Shown one piece after another: positions 60,801 through 64,000 of a DNA stretch of 64,000 nt (position 1 is the stretch's first letter; every line of letters starts with the position of its first letter). The position numbers and the translations under genes are program-made. The notes under the pieces were generated by a model. That model saw only the letters and a program-made list of their open reading frames with translations, had not been told where the DNA came from and ran no database searches. This DNA comes from Sipunculus nudus (Eukaryota; Annelida; Sipuncula; Golfingiida; Sipunculidae): contig CM049316.1 in assembly GCA_026874595.1 (NCBI GenBank), forward strand, positions 76,890,676 to 76,954,675, written 5' to 3'.

Positions 60801-63800
60801 ATAAAGTAAACACCTAAAACCTACCCAACCTGTATGAAGTAAAGTAAACACCTCAAACCTACCCAACCTGTATGAAGTAAAGTAAACACCTCAAACCTAC
60901 CCAACCTGTATGAAGTAAAGTAAACACCTCAAACCTACCCAACCTGTATGAAGTAAAGTAAACACCTCAAACCTACCCAACCTGTATGAAGTAAAGTAAA
61001 CACCTCAAACCTACCCAACCTGTATGAAATAAAGTAAACACCTAAAACCTACCCAACCTGTATGAAGTAAAGTAAACACCTAAAACCTACCCAACCTGTA
61101 TGAAATAAAGTAAACACCTCAAACCTACCCAACCTGTATGAAGTAAAGTAAACACCTAAAACCTACCCAACCTGTATGAAGTAAAGTAAACACCTAAAAC
61201 CTACCCAACCTGTATGAAATAAAGTAAACACCTCAAACCTACCCAACCTGTATGAAGTAAAGTAAACACCTCAAACCTACCCAACCTGTATGAAGTAAAG
61301 TAAACACCTAAAACCTACCCAACCTGTATGAAGTAAAGTAAACACCTAAAACCTACCCAACCTGTATGAAGTAAAGTAAACACCTAAAACCTACCAAACC
61401 TGTATGAAATAAAGTAAACACCTCAAACATACCCAACCTGTATGAAATAAAGTAAACACCTAAAACCTACCCAACCTGTATGAAATAAAGTAAACACCTC
61501 AAACCTACCCAACCTGTATGAAGTAAAGTAAACACCTAAAACCTACCCAACCTGTATGAAGTAAAGTAAACACCTAAAACCTACCCAACCTGTATGAAAT
61601 AAAGTAAACACCTCAAACCTACCCAACCTGTATGAAGTAAAGTAAACACCTCAAACCTACCCAACCTGTATGAAGTAAAGTAAACACCTAAAACCTACCC
61701 AACCTGTATGAAGTAAAGTAAACACCTAAAACCTACCCAACCTGTATGAAGTAAAGTAAACACCTCAAACCTACCCAACCTGTATGAAGTAAAGTAAACA
61801 CCTCAAACATACCCAACCTGTATGAAATAAAGTAAACACCTAAAACCTACCCAACCTGTATGAAGTAAAGTAAACACCTAAAACCTACCCAACCTGTATG
61901 AAGTAAAGTAAACACCTCAAACCTACCCAACCTGTATGAAATAAAGTAAACACCTAAAACCTACCCAACCTGTATGAAGTAAAGTAAACACCTCAAACCT
62001 ACCCAACCTGTATGAAGTAAAGTAAACACCTCAAACCTACCCAACCTGTATGAAGTAAAGTAAACACCTCAAACCTACCCAACCTGTATGAAGTAAAGTA
62101 AACACCTCAAACCTACCCAACCTGTATGAAGTAAAGTAAACACCTCAAACCTACCCAACCTGTATGAAATAAAGTAAACACCTCAAACCTACCCAACCTG
62201 TATGAAGTAAAGTAAACACCTCAAACCTACCCAACCTGTATGAAGTAAAGTAAACACCTCAAACCTACCCAACCTGTATGAAGTAAAGTAAACACCTAAA
62301 ACCTACCCAACCTGTATGAAATAAAGTAAACACCTAAAACCTACCCAACCTGTATGAAGTAAAGTAAACACCTAAAACCTACCCAACCTGTATGAAGTAA
62401 AGTAAACACCTCAAACCTACCCAACCTGTATGAAGTAAAGTAAACACCTCAAACCTACCCAACCTGTATGAAGTAAAGTAAACACCTCAAACATACCCAA
62501 CCTGTATGAAATAAAGTAAACACCTCAAACCTACCCAACCTGTATGAAGTAAAGTAAACACCTAAAACCTACCCAACCTGTATGAAGTAAAGTAAACACC
62601 TCAAACCTACCCAACCTGTATGAAGTAAAGTAAACACCTCAAACCTACCCAACCTGTATGAAGTAAAGTAAACACCTCAAACCTACCCAACCTGTATGAA
62701 GTAAAGTAAACACCTAAAACCTACCCAACCTGTATGAAGTAAAGTAAACACCTAAAACCTACCCAACCTGTATGAAATAAAGTAAACACCTCAAACCTAC
62801 CCAACCTGTATGAAGTAAAGTAAACACCTCAAACCTACCCAACCTGTATGAAGTAAAGTAAACACCTCAAACCTACCCAACCTGTATGAAGTAAAGTAAA
62901 CACCTAAAACCTACCCAACCTGTATGAAGTAAAGTAAACACCTCAAACCTACCCAACCTGTATGAAATAAAGTAAACACCTAAAACCTACCCAACCTGTA
63001 TGAAGTAAAGTAAACACCTCAAACCTACCCAACCTGTATGAAGTAAAGTAAACACCTAAAACCTACCCAACCTGTATGAAGTAAAGTAAACACCTCAAAC
63101 CTACCCAACCTGTATGAAGTAAAGTAAACACCTAAAACCTACCCAACCTGTATGAAGTAAAGTAAACACCTCAAACCTACCCAACCTGTATGAAGTAAAG
63201 TAAACACCTCAAACCTACCCAACCTGTATGAAGTAAAGTAAACACCTCAAACCTACCCAACCTGTATGAAGTAAAGTAAACACCTCAAACCTACCCAACC
63301 TGTATGAAGTAAAGTAAACACCTCAAACCTACCCAACCTGTATGAAATAAAGTAAACACCTAAAACCTACCCAACCTGTATGAAGTAAAGTAAACACCTA
63401 AAACCTACCCAACCTGTATGAAGTAAAGTAAACACCTAAAACCTACCCAACCTGTATGAAATAAAGTAAACACCTCAAACCTACCCAACCTGTATGAAAT
63501 AAAGTAAACACCTAAAACCTACCCAACCTGTATGAAGTAAAGTAAACACCTCAAACCTACCCAACCTGTATGAAGTAAAGTAAACACCTCAAACCTACCC
63601 AACCTGTATGAAGTAAAGTAAACACCTCAAACCTACCCAACCTGTATGAAATAAAGTAAACACCTAAAACCTACCCAACCTGTATGAAGTAAAGTAAACA
63701 CCTAAAACCTACCCAACCTGTATGAAGTAAAGTAAACACCTCAAACCTACCCAACCTGTATGAAGTAAAGTAAACACTTAAAACCTACCCAACCTGTATG

Positions 63801-64000
63801 AAATAAAGTAAACACCTCAAACCTACCCAACCTGTATGAAGTAAAGTAAACACCTCAAACCTACCCAACCTGTATGAAGTAAAGTAAACACCTCAAACCT
63901 ACCCAACCTGTATGAAGTAAAGTAAACACCTCAAACCTACCCAACCTGTATGAAATAAAGTAAACACCTAAAACCTACCCAACCTGTATGAAGTAAAGTA
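57815..64000. repeat. Expanded 38-bp minisatellite, about 160 units, runs off the window
   Basis: The unit is CACCTCAAACCTACCCAACC followed by TGTATGAAGTAAAGTAAA (38 bases), repeated head to tail with almost no length change. Two main variable sites give CCTCAAACC/CCTAAAACC and GAAGTAAAG/GAAATAAAG. Strong strand asymmetry (about 11 C to 4 G per unit). The first two units are the founder type. 38 is not divisible by three, and no frame is usable. No spacers separate the units. Confidence 0.98.

Noticed and set aside
57815-64000. CRISPR-like regular repeat
   Set aside because: Units are directly adjacent with no unique spacers, and the setting is animal DNA; it is a minisatellite.
57065-64000. 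Telomere-like repeat (AACCCTACCC in some units)
   Set aside because: The unit is 38 bp and the resemblance to CCCTAA is only local; it lies in an interstitial duplicated block.

Overview
This is animal nuclear DNA: AT-rich, intron-bearing, gene-poor and dominated by repeats. Two small conserved metazoan genes can be read with confidence. RBIS, the C8orf59-type ribosome biogenesis factor, lies on the minus strand with three coding exons at 39709-40919. RABIF/MSS4, the zinc-binding Rab-interacting chaperone, lies on the plus strand with two coding exons at 54554-55463. The repeat spectrum (Helitron-like elements with internal tandem cores, degenerate LINEs, a Ty3/gypsy remnant with the domain order gag-protease-integrase) resembles marine invertebrates, most likely a mollusc such as a bivalve. 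That assignment is inference from general familiarity, not from a search.

Layout. 1-6120 holds no recognisable gene, only (TA)n tracts. 6122-9158 is a compound LTR-retroelement locus: a decayed minus-strand gag-protease-integrase body ending in one LTR-like unit, and a separate small two-LTR element on the plus strand whose LTRs carry a tRNA-like, pol III-box-like segment. 11.8-15.5 kb holds Helitron-like repeats. 16.5-18.4 kb is a dead LINE. 20.5-24 kb holds more Helitron-like copies. 24-28.8 kb looks unique and non-coding. 28.8-34.5 kb holds two further Helitron-like families, and 35.8-38.7 kb a second dead LINE. RBIS follows, with a small inverted-repeat transposon in its first intron. 41.4-51.8 kb is again almost wholly Helitron-like material, including one element nested inside another. 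A near-palindromic fold-back repeat lies at 52.3-52.8 kb, then RABIF. From 56.3 kb to the window end there is a 1.1-kb tandem duplication whose second copy contains a minisatellite expanded to about 160 copies of a 38-bp unit; it runs off the right edge.

The most interesting system is the set of Helitron-like (Helitron2/HINE-type) families, named A to D here. Their sequences differ, but they share one design. One end is CTAG (CTTG in D) next to T-rich flank, preceded by a short palindrome and an inner arm. The other end is an approximately 14-bp hairpin with a three-base loop and a single defect about nine bases in. The outer arm of that hairpin, not the defective inner arm, matches the arm at the opposite end. 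Family bodies are tandem cores of 278, 288, 180 and 338 bp; families A, B and D share the palindrome GGTGGCGCCACC, and family B carries nine exact nuclear-receptor-type DR1 sites. All coding remnants other than RBIS and RABIF are decayed transposons.
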